Shown here piece by piece: positions 1 to 9,387 of a DNA stretch of 64,000 bases. Position 1 is the first letter of the stretch; each line of letters opens with the position of its first letter. Under the pieces are notes generated by a model. It searched no databases and was not told the DNA's origin. It worked only from the letters and a program-made list of their open reading frames with translations. This DNA is from an uncultured Planctomycetota bacterium. Lineage in GTDB: Bacteria; Planctomycetota; Phycisphaerae; Sedimentisphaerales; UBA12454. The position numbers and the translations under genes were made by a program. The stretch spans positions 1 to 64,000 of the forward strand of contig CAINDG010000050.1 of the NCBI GenBank assembly GCA_903847315.1, given 5' to 3'.

Positions 1-1456
1 AGCAAATTCTCGCTTCCGATTTTGAATCCGCGTTGCCGATTGCATACAAATATATAATCGCTATGAGCATAATCACATTTGTGATGACTCCAAGCACCGG
101 AATTATTCCGTGTTTGAAGAGACTGTAATCGGCACGTTTCCTGAACGCTACGATGGTCCACACGCAAGTCAGGCCGTAAAGCACAAATGTTCCGAAGTTA
201 GATGCCAGCGTAATGCCGGTAAGACCTACGACTGATTGTACGCCTATAGCGCCGATTATAGAGGTAACAATTACCAGCGTCCATAATGCCGTATGAGGTG
301 TGCTGTGTTTGCTGATAAAGCTGAGATATTTCGGCAGTTCGAGGTCTTCAGCCATACCGCAGGTTACTCGCACAGCGGTGTTCATACAGCTTAATGTTGT
401 ACCTATAACGGCGATTGCAACAGTGAGCGCCATAGAAATCATCAGTGCAAAGCCCAGACCCGGCACGAGGCTGTTGCCGATAATTTTTACCAGGTCTCCG
501 ATAGGAGCGCCTGATGCGGCAGCGGCAGCAATGCCGGTTACAGTTTGTGTACCGGCTGTACCGGTCAATTTATCGTTAATCATATAGCCTGCGCCGAAGT
601 ATTCCAGCAGGTATGCGAACAATCCTTGAATCACCAGCGATAAAATGATGGCTTTTGGAATTGTTGTTTTCGGTTCTTTCGTCTCAGCGGCAAGTGCGGT
701 GCAGCTTTCAAAACCGACCAGTATCAAAATCGCGAGGGTCGATTGAATCAGAACGCCGTTGAGCGAATGCGGCCGAATAACATCCCAACCGTTGCTGAAC
801 GCCCAGGTTGTCGCACCTTGAGGGTTATAGATACGGTACCAGATCGCCAGTGCCGTGAAAATAACCAGTGTGACAAGTTGTATGACGTTAATCCAGATCG
901 AAGTTTTTGTTGAGCCGGTTACGCCGCGGTAAGCTATGTATCCAGTGGCGAATGCGAACACAGTGCTGATCATTGCCAATGCCTCGGTCGATAAAATCTG
1001 TCCGCCGAATGCCGAGTAAAGATAACCAATAAGGTTTGCCATCATAGCTACCATAACTCCGGGATATACCCAGTAGAAAAGGTGTGCAGCCCATCCTGTA
1101 ACTATTTTCGCCATACGCGCTAAAGATGTAGGCGTTCCTCTTTTTACGCCGTCGCTGTCGAGAAACGCTTTTTCGGCAAAGTAGGTAACGCTTGCGAATC
1201 CGGCTTGCGGATATAATTTCGCAAGTTCTGAGTAGGAAATGGCAGTAAGAAAACATATAGCCAGCGCAACGACGATTCCCGCCCAGATATCGCTCGATAC
1301 CGAAGCGCCGCTCGGCGATGTGGCCGCGGCTTGCAGCTGATAGGTAATCCACAAAAACGCTCCCGGAGCAATCAGCGCCATAGCGTTTGCAGTTGCGCCG
1401 AACAAGCCTAATGTGGCTTTTATTTGCGGTTCCATCATTTTGTTTTCAGTTGACAC
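1..1456 (-). CDS. APC-family amino acid permease (3' end cut by window edge)
   Basis: Inner-membrane amino acid/polyamine transporter of the APC superfamily. About 485 codons lie in the window and no stop is reached. The translation is a series of hydrophobic helices. The N-terminal stretch GLFGATANAMALIAPGAF is the usual first APC helix, and a central GFESCTALAAETKEPKTTIP segment carries the family's conserved E(T)-x-P region. I chose a GTG start (reading VSTENKMMEPQIKA) because a GGAGA ribosome-binding site sits 6 bases upstream; an in-frame ATG lies six codons later. It follows the porin gene by 67 bp on the same strand and probably shares its sigma-54 promoter, suggesting coordinated amino acid uptake across both membranes. 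The substrate cannot be told from sequence alone. Confidence 0.85.
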   Translation of the reverse strand, partial: MSTENKMMEPQIKATLGLFGATANAMALIAPGAFLWITYQLQAAATSPSGASVSSDIWAGIVVALAICFLTAISYSELAKLYPQAGFASVTYFAEKAFLDSDGVKRGTPTSLARMAKIVTGWAAHLFYWVYPGVMVAMMANLIGYLYSAFGGQILSTEALAMISTVFAFATGYIAYRGVTGSTKTSIWINVIQLVTLVIFTALAIWYRIYNPQGATTWAFSNGWDVIRPHSLNGVLIQSTLAILILVGFESCTALAAETKEPKTTIPKAIILSLVIQGLFAYLLEYFGAGYMINDKLTGTAGTQTVTGIAAAAASGAPIGDLVKIIGNSLVPGLGFALMISMALTVAIAVIGTTLSCMNTAVRVTCGMAEDLELPKYLSFISKHSTPHTALWTLVIVTSIIGAIGVQSVVGLTGITLASNFGTFVLYGLTCVWTIVAFRKRADYSLFKHGIIPVLGVITNVIMLIAIIYLYAIGNADSKSEARIC

Positions 1457-1523
1457 GGGGTATCTCCTTATTATTAAATTTTTTTGTTTAAAATTGTTTT
1501 TACTTGTTACTTTTTAAGAAATC

Positions 1524-2294
1524 TTAGAATGTTTTCGTTATACTTACACCCGTAAAGAAATAGTCGCTTGACCTGGCATACAGATCTGAACTTCTTATCG
1601 CGCCATCAGTCAGCGTTACATAGTTAATGTTTGGTCTTACCGTCCATCCGCCCGGGAAACATATAGGCAGGGCAAGGGTAAATGCCAAATCATTCAGATG
1701 GGACCCGTTTACATTCCAATAATCCCTATTATATGTCCCATTGCCCCAGCCGAGGCTTGCACCCCATTGCAGGTTGCAGTAGCATTTATCAGTAAAAGTC
1801 ATAACTTTTTCATAAGTATGTCCGATGCTGGCATTTACATAAGTTCCATTTTCATTACCGAGGCCGTGATACACTTTAATAGCCGGGCTCAAAGGCACAT
1901 CGAAGTTGAATCCCCAGTAAATCTCGGTCGTATCAAAATTATTTGCCAAAGAGCCTGGAAAGTGATAATGTATCGTTCCAATAGAATAGCCGACTTTGCT
2001 ATCTTCGCTGAATTTGTTGCTGTAATCGAGTGTCAAATCATATTCGGTAACTTTGCCGCTTCGGTTACGATAATCTGTCATATCCGCATTCATCCATACA
2101 TTGGCAGTCCATTTTCCGTATGTTGCGGTAACGCTCGGCTGAAAAGCGGCGCCATTAGTAATCACTTGGCCGCGCCAGACGTACTTGGTGAAAAAATCGC
2201 TGCCGATGGAAAATCCAAGCTTGTCTTCACCTTCGGCTAGAACGGTTGAGCAGGTTATAAAAGAACATACAAGCACAATAACGCACCTTCTCAT
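1524..2294 (-). CDS. Outer-membrane beta-barrel protein, TorF/Gcw_chp-like putative porin
   Basis: A 256-residue exported protein with a clear signal peptide ending near residue 20 (...STVLA|E). The rest is rich in alternating aromatic/polar strands (YVWRG, TANVWMNADM, YDLTLDYS) and ends in phenylalanine (SITKTF), the classic outer-membrane barrel signature. The opening GFSIGSDFFTKYVWRG resembles the TorF/Gcw_chp putative porin family (TIGR02001-like); this is my recognition and was not searched. A strong RBS (GGAGGT) precedes the ATG. A perfect-looking sigma-54 promoter lies about 70 bp upstream, and the sigma-54 activator gene is next door. Likely role: nutrient diffusion pore working with the downstream amino acid permease. 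Confidence 0.75.
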   Translation of the reverse strand: MRRCVIVLVCSFITCSTVLAEGEDKLGFSIGSDFFTKYVWRGQVITNGAAFQPSVTATYGKWTANVWMNADMTDYRNRSGKVTEYDLTLDYSNKFSEDSKVGYSIGTIHYHFPGSLANNFDTTEIYWGFNFDVPLSPAIKVYHGLGNENGTYVNASIGHTYEKVMTFTDKCYCNLQWGASLGWGNGTYNRDYWNVNGSHLNDLAFTLALPICFPGGWTVRPNINYVTLTDGAIRSSDLYARSSDYFFTGVSITKTF

Positions 2295-2360
2295 TTTTTT
2301 ACCTCCATTATTAAATTTTGTGTTAGCGTCAAAATATAAGCAACTAACGGTACAACTAAA

Positions 2361-2375
2361 GCAATATCCGTGCCA
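2361..2375 (-). promoter_or_regulatory. Sigma-54 (RpoN) promoter of the porin-permease unit
   Basis: Read on the minus strand the bases are TGGCAC-GGATA-TTGC, an exact match to the -24/-12 consensus TGGCAC-N5-TTGC, continuing TTT. The expected start of transcription is near 2349, leaving a leader of about 55 bases before the porin ATG at 2294. The adjacent gene encodes a sigma-54-dependent activator. Confidence 0.85.
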
Positions 2376-2436
2376 GAAAAAATAATTTTATGATTAAAAC
2401 TATAACACTTTATCGTTAATAATCTTATGGATTATA

Positions 2437-2458
2437 ATAAAAAGCGTGCGCTTTTTTA
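2437..2458 (-). terminator. Short hairpin with T-run after the sigma-54 activator gene
   Basis: On the minus strand AAAAAGC-GCAC-GCTTTTT forms a 7-bp stem with a 4-base loop ending in a T-run, 60 bases past the activator's stop. It could end the activator transcript. Its near-perfect symmetry means a protein-binding site cannot be excluded. Confidence 0.4.
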
Positions 2459-2462
2459 TATT

Positions 2463-2507
2463 TTATACAAAAACGTATAAGTGAGATTTTTGTAGTACAT
2501 TTTCGTA
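2463..2507. promoter_or_regulatory. Two candidate enhancer sites (TACA-W4-YGTA-type palindromes)
   Basis: Two palindromic half-site pairs of form TAC-N6-GTA: TTATAC-AAAAAC-GTATAA at 2463-2480 and TAC-ATTTTC-GTA at 2496-2507. Their centres are 30 bp apart (about three helical turns), at roughly -122 and -152 from the predicted sigma-54 start, the usual place for activator binding sites. The same motif recurs in front of the activator's own gene. Binding by that protein is an inference. Confidence 0.5.
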
Positions 2508-2514
2508 TTTATGC

Positions 2515-4044
2515 CTATGAGAGCATTTTTGGGAAAATGCCGTATTTTTTGATTTTGTACCCAAGGATTCGCTCTGTCAATCCCAGTTCCTTTGCGGCTT
2601 TTCTTTGTTGTCCGCCGTATTTTTTAAGCGAGTCGATGATAAGCTCTTTTTCTTTGTTTTCGATAATTTCCGTAAGTGAGCGTCCCTGAGAAGTATCGCC
2701 TTTCTTAGTCATTTGCAGCGATGGCGGCAGATGTTCAGAGCGTATGACGTCTTCATTACATAAAAGAACGGCTCTTTCAATGCAGTTTTCCAGTTCCCTC
2801 ACGTTTCCGGGCCAGTGATAGCTTGTGAGCATTTCGATCGCCGGCGTCGATATCCTGGTAATACGCTTGGTATTTTCCTTGGACAGTTTTTCAAGAAAAT
2901 AATCGGCCAGGAGCATAATGTCGTCTTTTCGTTCTCTCAGCGGAGGCAGATAAATCGGAAAAACATTTATTCTGTAATATAGGTCTTCCCTGAAAAGTTT
3001 TTCCTTAATCTGTTCTTCAAGGTTCTTATTGGTAGCGACTATGATTCTTACATTCGCTTTTATAGTTTCAGTTCCGCCTACCCGTTCGATTTCTCTGAAC
3101 TGAATAACCCGCAGCAGTTTGACCTGCAGGTTCATTGAGAAATCGCCTATTTCATCGAGGAATATTGTGCCGCCGCTGGCTCTCTCGAATCTTCCGATTT
3201 TACGTTCGTTTGCCCCTGTGAAAGAGCCTTTTTCATGGCCGAAAAGCTCGCTTTCCAGCAGTGTTTCCGGCAGGGCGGTGCAGTTTACCTTTACGAAGGG
3301 TTTGCTTGCTCTTGTGCTGTTGTAATGTATTGCATGTGCGACAAGGTCTTTGCCGGTTCCGCTTTCGCCGCGAATCAGAACAGTCGCGGTGCTGTCTGCT
3401 ACTTTTTCGATGAGCCGGTAAATTTCTTTCATCGCATTGCTTGTACCGACCATATTATCGATATTGAAATGTGTTTTTAATTCCTGTCTGAGCCGCAGGT
3501 TTTCTTCCGAGAGCTGTCTTCTGTCCGACTCTACCAGTTTATTTAATTTTACAGCCTGCGCGACCATTGTCGCTATGACATTCAGGAAATTCAGGTTTGC
3601 TTCCACGTCATCGCCTTTTTGAACCTGCTTGTCAACGCTGAGAGTGCCGATAGTTCTGCTCTCGAGTTTTATGGGTACGCAGTAAAACGCCGTTTGTTTG
3701 CCCTGTATTTGTTTACGGGAATGTGTTTTATGAAGAAATCTGCTGTCCTTTGAAATGTCCGGCACAACGATTTCCTTTCCGGTCTGAACAACGGTGCCGG
3801 TGATGCCTTCGCCGATTTTATAACTGCCTAATTGCTTGGATTCTTCACTCAAACCGTGAGCCACTTTTATATGTATGGTTTCAGTTTGCGGCTCAAGAAG
3901 GGTAATAGTGCCTCGCTGCAGTTTCAGGTGCGTATCGAGCGATTTCAAAATCGCTTTTAACGTAAGTTCAAGGTCCAGCGACTCGGCAAGAGCCCTTGCC
4001 ATATCGCCCAATAACTGAACTTCTTTGGATAAATTTACAGCCAT
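2515..4044 (-). CDS. Sigma-54-dependent transcriptional activator, NifA-like (GAF-AAA+-Fis)
   Basis: A 509-residue enhancer-binding protein. The N-terminal ~170 residues form a GAF-type sensor domain resembling NifA ([18 protein letters not shown]). A linker leads to the AAA+ domain with Walker A GESGTGKD (about residue 228), the sigma-54 contact loop as GSFTGA (usual GAFTGA, second residue changed), Walker [12 protein letters not shown] and the [12 protein letters not shown]-type sensor region ([14 protein letters not shown]). The C-terminus is a Fis-type helix-turn-helix ([23 protein letters not shown]). No receiver domain is present, so a small ligand or redox signal at the GAF domain is expected rather than phosphorylation. 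It probably drives the sigma-54 promoter of the downstream porin-permease unit. No nif genes are nearby, so nifA itself is not claimed. Confidence 0.9.
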   Translation of the reverse strand: MAVNLSKEVQLLGDMARALAESLDLELTLKAILKSLDTHLKLQRGTITLLEPQTETIHIKVAHGLSEESKQLGSYKIGEGITGTVVQTGKEIVVPDISKDSRFLHKTHSRKQIQGKQTAFYCVPIKLESRTIGTLSVDKQVQKGDDVEANLNFLNVIATMVAQAVKLNKLVESDRRQLSEENLRLRQELKTHFNIDNMVGTSNAMKEIYRLIEKVADSTATVLIRGESGTGKDLVAHAIHYNSTRASKPFVKVNCTALPETLLESELFGHEKGSFTGANERKIGRFERASGGTIFLDEIGDFSMNLQVKLLRVIQFREIERVGGTETIKANVRIIVATNKNLEEQIKEKLFREDLYYRINVFPIYLPPLRERKDDIMLLADYFLEKLSKENTKRITRISTPAIEMLTSYHWPGNVRELENCIERAVLLCNEDVIRSEHLPPSLQMTKKGDTSQGRSLTEIIENKEKELIIDSLKKYGGQQRKAAKELGLTERILGYKIKKYGIFPKMLS

Positions 4045-4061
4045 AATTGTCTATCCCATAT

Positions 4062-4106
4062 AATATACAAAATTGTAGGCAAAAAGTAAATAATTACAAT
4101 ATTGTT
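4062..4106. promoter_or_regulatory. Promoter of the sigma-54 activator overlapped by the same palindromes
   Basis: Minus-strand TTTACT (4085-4090), a 17-base spacer and TATATT (4062-4067) make a plausible sigma-70-type promoter about 20 bp before the ATG. A palindrome TACAAAATTGTA (4066-4077) lies in the spacer and overlaps the -10. A weaker copy TACAATATTGTT (4095-4106) lies 29 bp further upstream. This geometry suggests that the activator represses its own gene; that is inferred. Confidence 0.45.
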
Positions 4107-4221
4107 ATTTAATATTTTTTGGCTTATTAGGCAAGTTTTTTTTTGAAAATTTTGATAGTGAGGGAGCATAAGTTGCCCTGATTGTTTATATTGTGTATTT
4201 TGTCAATTGAGTTTATCAAGA

Positions 4222-4253
4222 AAGCCAGACCCCAAAAAATGAGAGTCTGGCTT
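4222..4253 (-). terminator. Inverted repeat ending the kdp transcript
   Basis: AAGCCAGAC (4222-4230) pairs with GTCTGGCTT (4245-4253): a perfect 9-bp stem with a 14-base loop. On the minus strand it is followed by TTTCTTG, a weak T-run. It is the only strong hairpin between kdpD and the next gene, so it is the likely end of the kdp operon. The rest of the ~460-bp gap holds the activator promoter and a possible small ORF. Confidence 0.45.
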
Positions 4254-4303
4254 CGGAGGAGGGTGATGAAAAGCTTGTGTATGCCGAGCAGCCAGTACTC
4301 GGT

Positions 4304-4474
4304 TTAATATCCAAAAACTCTATAGGAGAGAATTATTACATCCTCAAAAGGCAAATCAAGTAATTTTTGTAATTTTTTAGCAGAATTCACTTTTTTTAAT
4401 AATTTATAGCCGCCGATAGTATATTTTTTTCTAAGTTCTTCTGCCACAAAGATTAACAGTGAGAAAATAAACAA
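4304..4474 (-). CDS. Possible 56-residue small protein after kdpD
   Basis: An open frame directly after the kdpD stop reads a hydrophobic start (FIFSLLIFVAEELRKKY) and then a lysine-rich amphipathic segment ending VIILSYRVFGY. No ATG is available. The best start is TTG with GGGGA four bases upstream; a GTG ten codons in is an alternative. The composition looks coding and the frame precedes the operon's terminator. No family is recognised. It may be a small kdp-associated membrane protein or a decayed remnant of the missing KdpD kinase end, although it does not look like an HATPase domain. Confidence 0.3.
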   Translation of the reverse strand: MFIFSLLIFVAEELRKKYTIGGYKLLKKVNSAKKLQKLLDLPFEDVIILSYRVFGY

Positions 4475-4508
4475 TATTCCCCAGTCTGTTCGACCAATAC
4501 CTATGGTT

Positions 4509-6683
4509 TTAATTGTCCCAGTTAATTAGTTTCGGCAGTTCACTAACAAGATTATTTATACGTTCTATTTCGTCGCGCATTTTTTGAATTAAAATGGCGT
4601 GCTTTGAGGGGTCATTAATATTTTCAGGCTTTAACAATTCCGAGGCGGTTTGGGAAATAGATTTTAAAGGTTCGGGAAGCTCGTACGAAAAAGTGGTCAA
4701 AATCAAATCCCTGATTCGCTCATTTTTAACCTTGGATTCGGCTTCAAGAGCGGCTGCGGCAAGTTGTGCGCCTTCAACGGCCAAGGCAGTCTGGCCGACA
4801 AATACCTCAAGCAGATGAAATTGGTCGGGACCTGTAAACTGAGTATCATCGGATGAGAAAACGCCAATAACGCCAACAGTTTTTTCCAAACCAATAAAAG
4901 GCAAATAAACGCCGGTCGAGCCGGGCAAGGTGTCGGTATTTTTGCCGGCGATTTTTTTGTGCTCGTACGACCATTGAGCAACGGCAAACTCGGCGAGGTT
5001 CAAATCCGATTTTGAGGACAAGTCAAAACGAGTCTCAAGTTTATCACCGATGGGCGTTAAAATAATGGACTGACACTGAAAAAAATCCTGAATGTGTCTG
5101 ATAGCAATTTTAAAAAGTTCGTCGGGATAAGAACTTTTGGACAAATCACGTGTTAGGGCATACAGGGCCTGGGTGCGATCCTCACGAATACGCATAGCCA
5201 TAGTCTGGCGACGAAGGCGGCCTGTGAGGTGAGCAATGGAAAATCCAACGGCAAGCATTATCAGGAATGTTATAAAATATTCAGCATCCGAAACGGCGAT
5301 GGTAAAATATGGCGGGACAAAGAAGAAATCAAAAAACAAGACGCTTAAAAAGGAGGCTATTATCGACATCCGTCGGCCATAGCGATAAGCAATCCATGTT
5401 ACGCCGAGCAGATAGACCATAACCAAATTTACCGGAGTGATATATCGAAATATAAGCGAATTAACAAAAGTGCAAAGAGCAATTATGCAGATAGTCCAGA
5501 CTAAACTTGACCAGGGGAAAGCGCGAGCAGCAGGCGGTTCGGATTTTACAATATGCTTTGGGGATTCACCGCTGAGGAAATAAAGGTCGATTTCGCCGCA
5601 GTTTCGAGCCAATTTGTCAATGATGGAACCGAAAATAAACTCCTGCCAACGGGGCTTGCCGGGTTTGCCGACAATTATTTTTGTAACGTTTTTGGAGCGG
5701 GCATAAGAAATCAAAGTCTCGGCCACTTCCTGGCCGATAAGCGTTGTCGTCTGAGCGCCTAAACTTTCCGCCAGGCGAAGCATTTCAGATATTCTATTTC
5801 TATCTTCCACTGACATATGAGAAGGCGTTTCGACATGCGCGACAATCCATTCGACGCCTAAATCGGAGGCGATTCGTTTTCCGGCCCTGACGAGGCGTAC
5901 GGCGCCGGGATTCGAACTTACGCAAACAAGAAATCTGTCGCGGACGCCCCAGACTTTTGAAATCGAATGTGCCTGTTTGTATAAAAGCAATTTGGAATCG
6001 ATGCTGCGCTCTGTATAACGCAATGCAAGCTGACGCAACGCAATCAAATTTCCCGGCTGAAAGAAATGATGAGCGGCCCACTGGGCCTGCTCTCCGAGAT
6101 AAACTTTTCCTTCTTTGAGACGCTTTAAAAGCTCTTCGGTGGGGATATCCACAAGCTCTATTTCTTCCGCTCTTTCAATGAACGTATCAGATACGGTCTC
6201 GCGAACGGTTACACCGGTAACCTGAGCGACGATATCATTTGCACTTTCGCAGTGCTGGACGTTTAAAGTTGTGTAAACGTCAATACCAGCGTCGAGAAGC
6301 TCGTCAACGTCCTGCAGACGTTTGAGGTGGCGCGAGCCGGGGGCGTTGGAGTGTGCCAATTCGTCAACGAGAATAACGGCGGGTTTTCTTTTTAAAGCGG
6401 CGTCGATGTTAAATTCGCGAAGCTTGACATTCTTATAGTCGATGATTTTGGGCGGGAGAATCTCGAGACCTTCGAGAAGTGCCTCTGTCTCGGGGCGTTT
6501 GTGGGTTTCGATGTAGCCGACAATAATATCAACGCCTTCTTTTTTCAGGCGTCTGGCGGATTCGAGCATTTTGTAGGTTTTTCCCACGCCGGCGACGGCG
6601 CCAAAGAAGATTTTGAGTCTGCCGCGATGAGCATCCTGAGCTTTTACCTTTGCCAAAATTTCGTCGGGATTCGGCCTGTCCAT
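4509..6683 (-). CDS. kdpD: KdpD-type sensor protein lacking a functional histidine kinase core
   Basis: 724 residues against about 890 in E. coli KdpD. Present: the N-terminal KdpD domain with Walker A GAVAGVGKT (28-36), a universal-stress-protein domain (~250-370), four membrane helices (~395-490) and a GAF domain (~510-640). The C-terminus has a degenerate dimerisation helix: where the H-box histidine should be the sequence reads SYELPEPLKS, with Tyr667 replacing His. The protein then stops after a coiled-coil-like helix with no N, G1 or G2 boxes, so no ATPase domain exists. No kdpE response regulator occurs in the window. It closes the kdpFABC operon, 37 bp after kdpC. It is probably a non-kinase K+/c-di-AMP sensing or scaffold protein; the USP domain of other KdpDs binds c-di-AMP (known family fact). 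Confidence 0.9.
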   Translation of the reverse strand: MDRPNPDEILAKVKAQDAHRGRLKIFFGAVAGVGKTYKMLESARRLKKEGVDIIVGYIETHKRPETEALLEGLEILPPKIIDYKNVKLREFNIDAALKRKPAVILVDELAHSNAPGSRHLKRLQDVDELLDAGIDVYTTLNVQHCESANDIVAQVTGVTVRETVSDTFIERAEEIELVDIPTEELLKRLKEGKVYLGEQAQWAAHHFFQPGNLIALRQLALRYTERSIDSKLLLYKQAHSISKVWGVRDRFLVCVSSNPGAVRLVRAGKRIASDLGVEWIVAHVETPSHMSVEDRNRISEMLRLAESLGAQTTTLIGQEVAETLISYARSKNVTKIIVGKPGKPRWQEFIFGSIIDKLARNCGEIDLYFLSGESPKHIVKSEPPAARAFPWSSLVWTICIIALCTFVNSLIFRYITPVNLVMVYLLGVTWIAYRYGRRMSIIASFLSVLFFDFFFVPPYFTIAVSDAEYFITFLIMLAVGFSIAHLTGRLRRQTMAMRIREDRTQALYALTRDLSKSSYPDELFKIAIRHIQDFFQCQSIILTPIGDKLETRFDLSSKSDLNLAEFAVAQWSYEHKKIAGKNTDTLPGSTGVYLPFIGLEKTVGVIGVFSSDDTQFTGPDQFHLLEVFVGQTALAVEGAQLAAAALEAESKVKNERIRDLILTTFSYELPEPLKSISQTASELLKPENINDPSKHAILIQKMRDEIERINNLVSELPKLINWDN

Positions 6684-6720
6684 AACTTATTTAATACCTT
6701 TAAATCGGTTTTTATGCCAT

Positions 6721-7296
6721 TTATTTTTTATATTCATCCAACGCTAAATTAAGTTCCAGCACGTTTACCACCGGTTCGCCTAAAACTGACAGAAAGCGTT
6801 TATTAGTATGCCGAACGATAATTTCCTTGACTGTATTCTGCGATAAATTCCGCAGACGCGCGATGCGAGGAAGCTGATAATAGGCACCGGCCAAACTAAT
6901 ATGCGGGTCCAGGCCGCTTGCCGAAGAAGTAACAAGGTCGATGGGAACAGGGTTTGTATTGTTCGGGTCGGCGGCTTTGTATGCCTTGACGCGATTTTTT
7001 ATCGTTTCCGCCAGCGTGGGATTCGAGGGGCCGAGATTAGAACCTGACGAAGAGGCGGCGTTAAATGCGACCGGTGACGTTGCTGAAGGGCGAGGCCAGA
7101 AATATTTGGAGTCGTCGAAAGACTGGCCGATAAACGATGAGCCTACTGGTTTGCCGTTTCGATAAATCAGGCTGCCATCGGCTTTGCTATGAAAGAATAC
7201 CTGAGAAACTCCGGTAATAAAAAGCGGATAGAGAATTCCCGTGATGACTGTCAGAATCAGGAAAGTTAAAATCGCAGTTTTAAGTTCTTTAAACAT
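6721..7296 (-). CDS. kdpC: K+-transporting ATPase subunit C
   Basis: A 191-residue KdpC of ordinary length. An N-terminal membrane anchor (TAILTFLILTVITGILYPLFITGVSQVFF) is followed by the conserved periplasmic part with GSxLIG-type FIGQSFDDSKYFWPRPSAT and the SASGLDPHIS motif. KdpC stabilises nucleotide binding by KdpB in the KdpFABC high-affinity potassium pump. It lies 12 bp downstream of kdpB in the same operon. Confidence 0.97.
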   Translation of the reverse strand: MFKELKTAILTFLILTVITGILYPLFITGVSQVFFHSKADGSLIYRNGKPVGSSFIGQSFDDSKYFWPRPSATSPVAFNAASSSGSNLGPSNPTLAETIKNRVKAYKAADPNNTNPVPIDLVTSSASGLDPHISLAGAYYQLPRIARLRNLSQNTVKEIIVRHTNKRFLSVLGEPVVNVLELNLALDEYKK

Positions 7297-7308
7297 TTTT
7301 TCCGCCTG

Positions 7309-9387
7309 TCAAACCAAATGCAAAACAACCAGAATCATATCAATTAATTTAATTCCTATGAACGGAGCGATAATTCCGCCTACGCCGTAGATCAGCAGAT
7401 TATCCCGCAAAAGGCGGTTTGCCGGCATCGGCTTGTAAGCGACGCCTCGCAAGGCCAGCGGAATAAGAAATATAATAATAATCGCGTTAAAAATAACCGC
7501 TGATAATATAGCGCTATCAGGTGTGGCAAGACGCATAATATTAAGGGCCTTAAGAGCGGGATAAGTACCCACGAACGCGGCGGGAATAATCGCAAAATAT
7601 TTGGAGATGTCGTTGGCAATGCTGAAGGTTGTGAGCGAACCTCGTGTCATAAGAAGCTGCTTTCCGATTTCAACGATTTCGATGAGCTTAGTCGGATTGG
7701 AATCGAGATCAACCATATTTCCGGCCTCTTTCGCGGCCTGAGTTCCGGTATTCATAGCGACCGCGACATCGGCCTGCGCCAGAGCCGGGGCGTCATTGGT
7801 TCCATCACCGGTCATAGCGACGAGCCTGCCGCCGGCCTGCATTTCGCGGATAAGTTTAAGTTTTGTTTCCGGGGTGGCCTGTGCGAGAAAATTATCCATA
7901 CCGGCCTCTGCGGCAATCGCTGCCGCTGTCAGAGGGTTGTCTCCTGTAATCATTACAGTTTTAATTCCCATACTGCGAAGCTGTGCGAAACGCTCTTTTA
8001 TGCCACCTTTTACAATGTCCTTGAGGTGCACAACGCCAAGGACGTTTTTGTGTTCGGCGACGACCAGAGGAGTGCCGCCACTTCTGGAAATGGAATCGAT
8101 GGCGGATTTTAAATCATCTGGGAAGGAACCTCCAAGGTTCTTTATATAGTTCTCGATAGCATCAACGGCTCCTTTTCGGATTTGCTTGCCATCGCCCAAA
8201 TCCACGCCGCTCATCCGAGTTTGAGCCGTGAATGGAATGAATTTTGCCTGCAACTCGTGAATATTGCGCTCTCTTATGCCATATTTTTCTTTTGCCAAGA
8301 CGACAATACTTCGGCCTTCGGGAGTTTCATCGGATAAAGATGCAATCTGGGCGGCGTCGGCCAATGCTTCGACGGATATCCCGTAAGCAGGTATGAAAGC
8401 CGTGGCTTGGCGGTTGCCCAGGGTAATGGTTCCTGTTTTATCCAAAAGCAAAACGTCCACATCGCCGGCGGCTTCGACTGCACGGCCGGAAGTTGCGATG
8501 ACGTTTGCCTGAATCATCCTGTCCATACCTGCAATACCGATGGCCGGAAGCAGGCCGCCGATAGTGGTCGGGATAAGGCATACGAGCAGCGCAACCAGGA
8601 CGGTTATTGTTACAGGCTGGCCGAAACCTTCTGAGTTGACACTGTAAATGGAAAACGGCAGAAGTGTTACCGTAACTAATAGAAATATAAGAGTAAACAC
8701 TGCCAATAAAATATTAAGCGCGATTTCATTCGGGGTTTTCTGTCTCTTTGCGCCTTCGACCATAGCAATCATATGGTCAAGGAATGTTTCGCCGGGATTA
8801 GAACTGACACGAACTACAAGCCAATCTGAAAGAACGCGAGTTCCGCCTGTGACGGCGCTGCGATCTCCGCCGCTTTCGCGAATGACAGGAGCGCTTTCGC
8901 CGGTAATTGCGCTTTCATCTACAGAGGCCACTCCATCAATTACCTCGCCGTCCATCGGAATAAAATCGCCCGCCTCGACGAGAACAATGTCTCCTTTTCG
9001 GAGCGTTGTCGCGGAAACTGTCTGGTAAGGAGAGCCGTATTTGGGCTTTGAAAGTTTTTTTGCGGGAGTGTCTTTTCTGGCACGCCTGAGACTTGCGGCC
9101 TGAGCTTTGCCGCGACCTTCGGCCATAGCCTCGGAAAAATTGGCGAAAATCAGCGTAAACCACAGCCATAATGAGATGGCTAAAATAAACCACGCGGGCG
9201 CTTCGCCGTGATGCGAAAGAATCGCCTGAAGCCATAAGCCGGTAGTTAATATGCTGCCAATTAAAACCACAAACATCACGGGATTTTTGATTTGATGGCG
9301 AGGGTCTAATTTTCTGAGCGAATCAATGATTGCCGGGCCTATGATAGAGGGATCAAACAAAGATTTAGATTTATGAGATTTACTCAT
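7309..9387 (-). CDS. kdpB: K+-transporting P-type ATPase subunit B
   Basis: A 692-residue catalytic P-type ATPase subunit. Visible motifs: the TGES actuator loop ([20 protein letters not shown]), the phosphorylation site DKTGT ([13 protein letters not shown]), the hinge [18 protein letters not shown] and [21 protein letters not shown]. The family's Ser within TGES is present. It hydrolyses ATP to drive K+ import through KdpA. Its start codon overlaps the kdpA stop (ATGA), indicating translational coupling. Confidence 0.98.
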   Translation of the reverse strand: MSKSHKSKSLFDPSIIGPAIIDSLRKLDPRHQIKNPVMFVVLIGSILTTGLWLQAILSHHGEAPAWFILAISLWLWFTLIFANFSEAMAEGRGKAQAASLRRARKDTPAKKLSKPKYGSPYQTVSATTLRKGDIVLVEAGDFIPMDGEVIDGVASVDESAITGESAPVIRESGGDRSAVTGGTRVLSDWLVVRVSSNPGETFLDHMIAMVEGAKRQKTPNEIALNILLAVFTLIFLLVTVTLLPFSIYSVNSEGFGQPVTITVLVALLVCLIPTTIGGLLPAIGIAGMDRMIQANVIATSGRAVEAAGDVDVLLLDKTGTITLGNRQATAFIPAYGISVEALADAAQIASLSDETPEGRSIVVLAKEKYGIRERNIHELQAKFIPFTAQTRMSGVDLGDGKQIRKGAVDAIENYIKNLGGSFPDDLKSAIDSISRSGGTPLVVAEHKNVLGVVHLKDIVKGGIKERFAQLRSMGIKTVMITGDNPLTAAAIAAEAGMDNFLAQATPETKLKLIREMQAGGRLVAMTGDGTNDAPALAQADVAVAMNTGTQAAKEAGNMVDLDSNPTKLIEIVEIGKQLLMTRGSLTTFSIANDISKYFAIIPAAFVGTYPALKALNIMRLATPDSAILSAVIFNAIIIIFLIPLALRGVAYKPMPANRLLRDNLLIYGVGGIIAPFIGIKLIDMILVVLHLV

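Noticed and set aside
1698-2240. 180-codon ORF antisense to the porin
   Set aside because: Fully inside the porin gene, which has a signal peptide, barrel ending, RBS and promoter.
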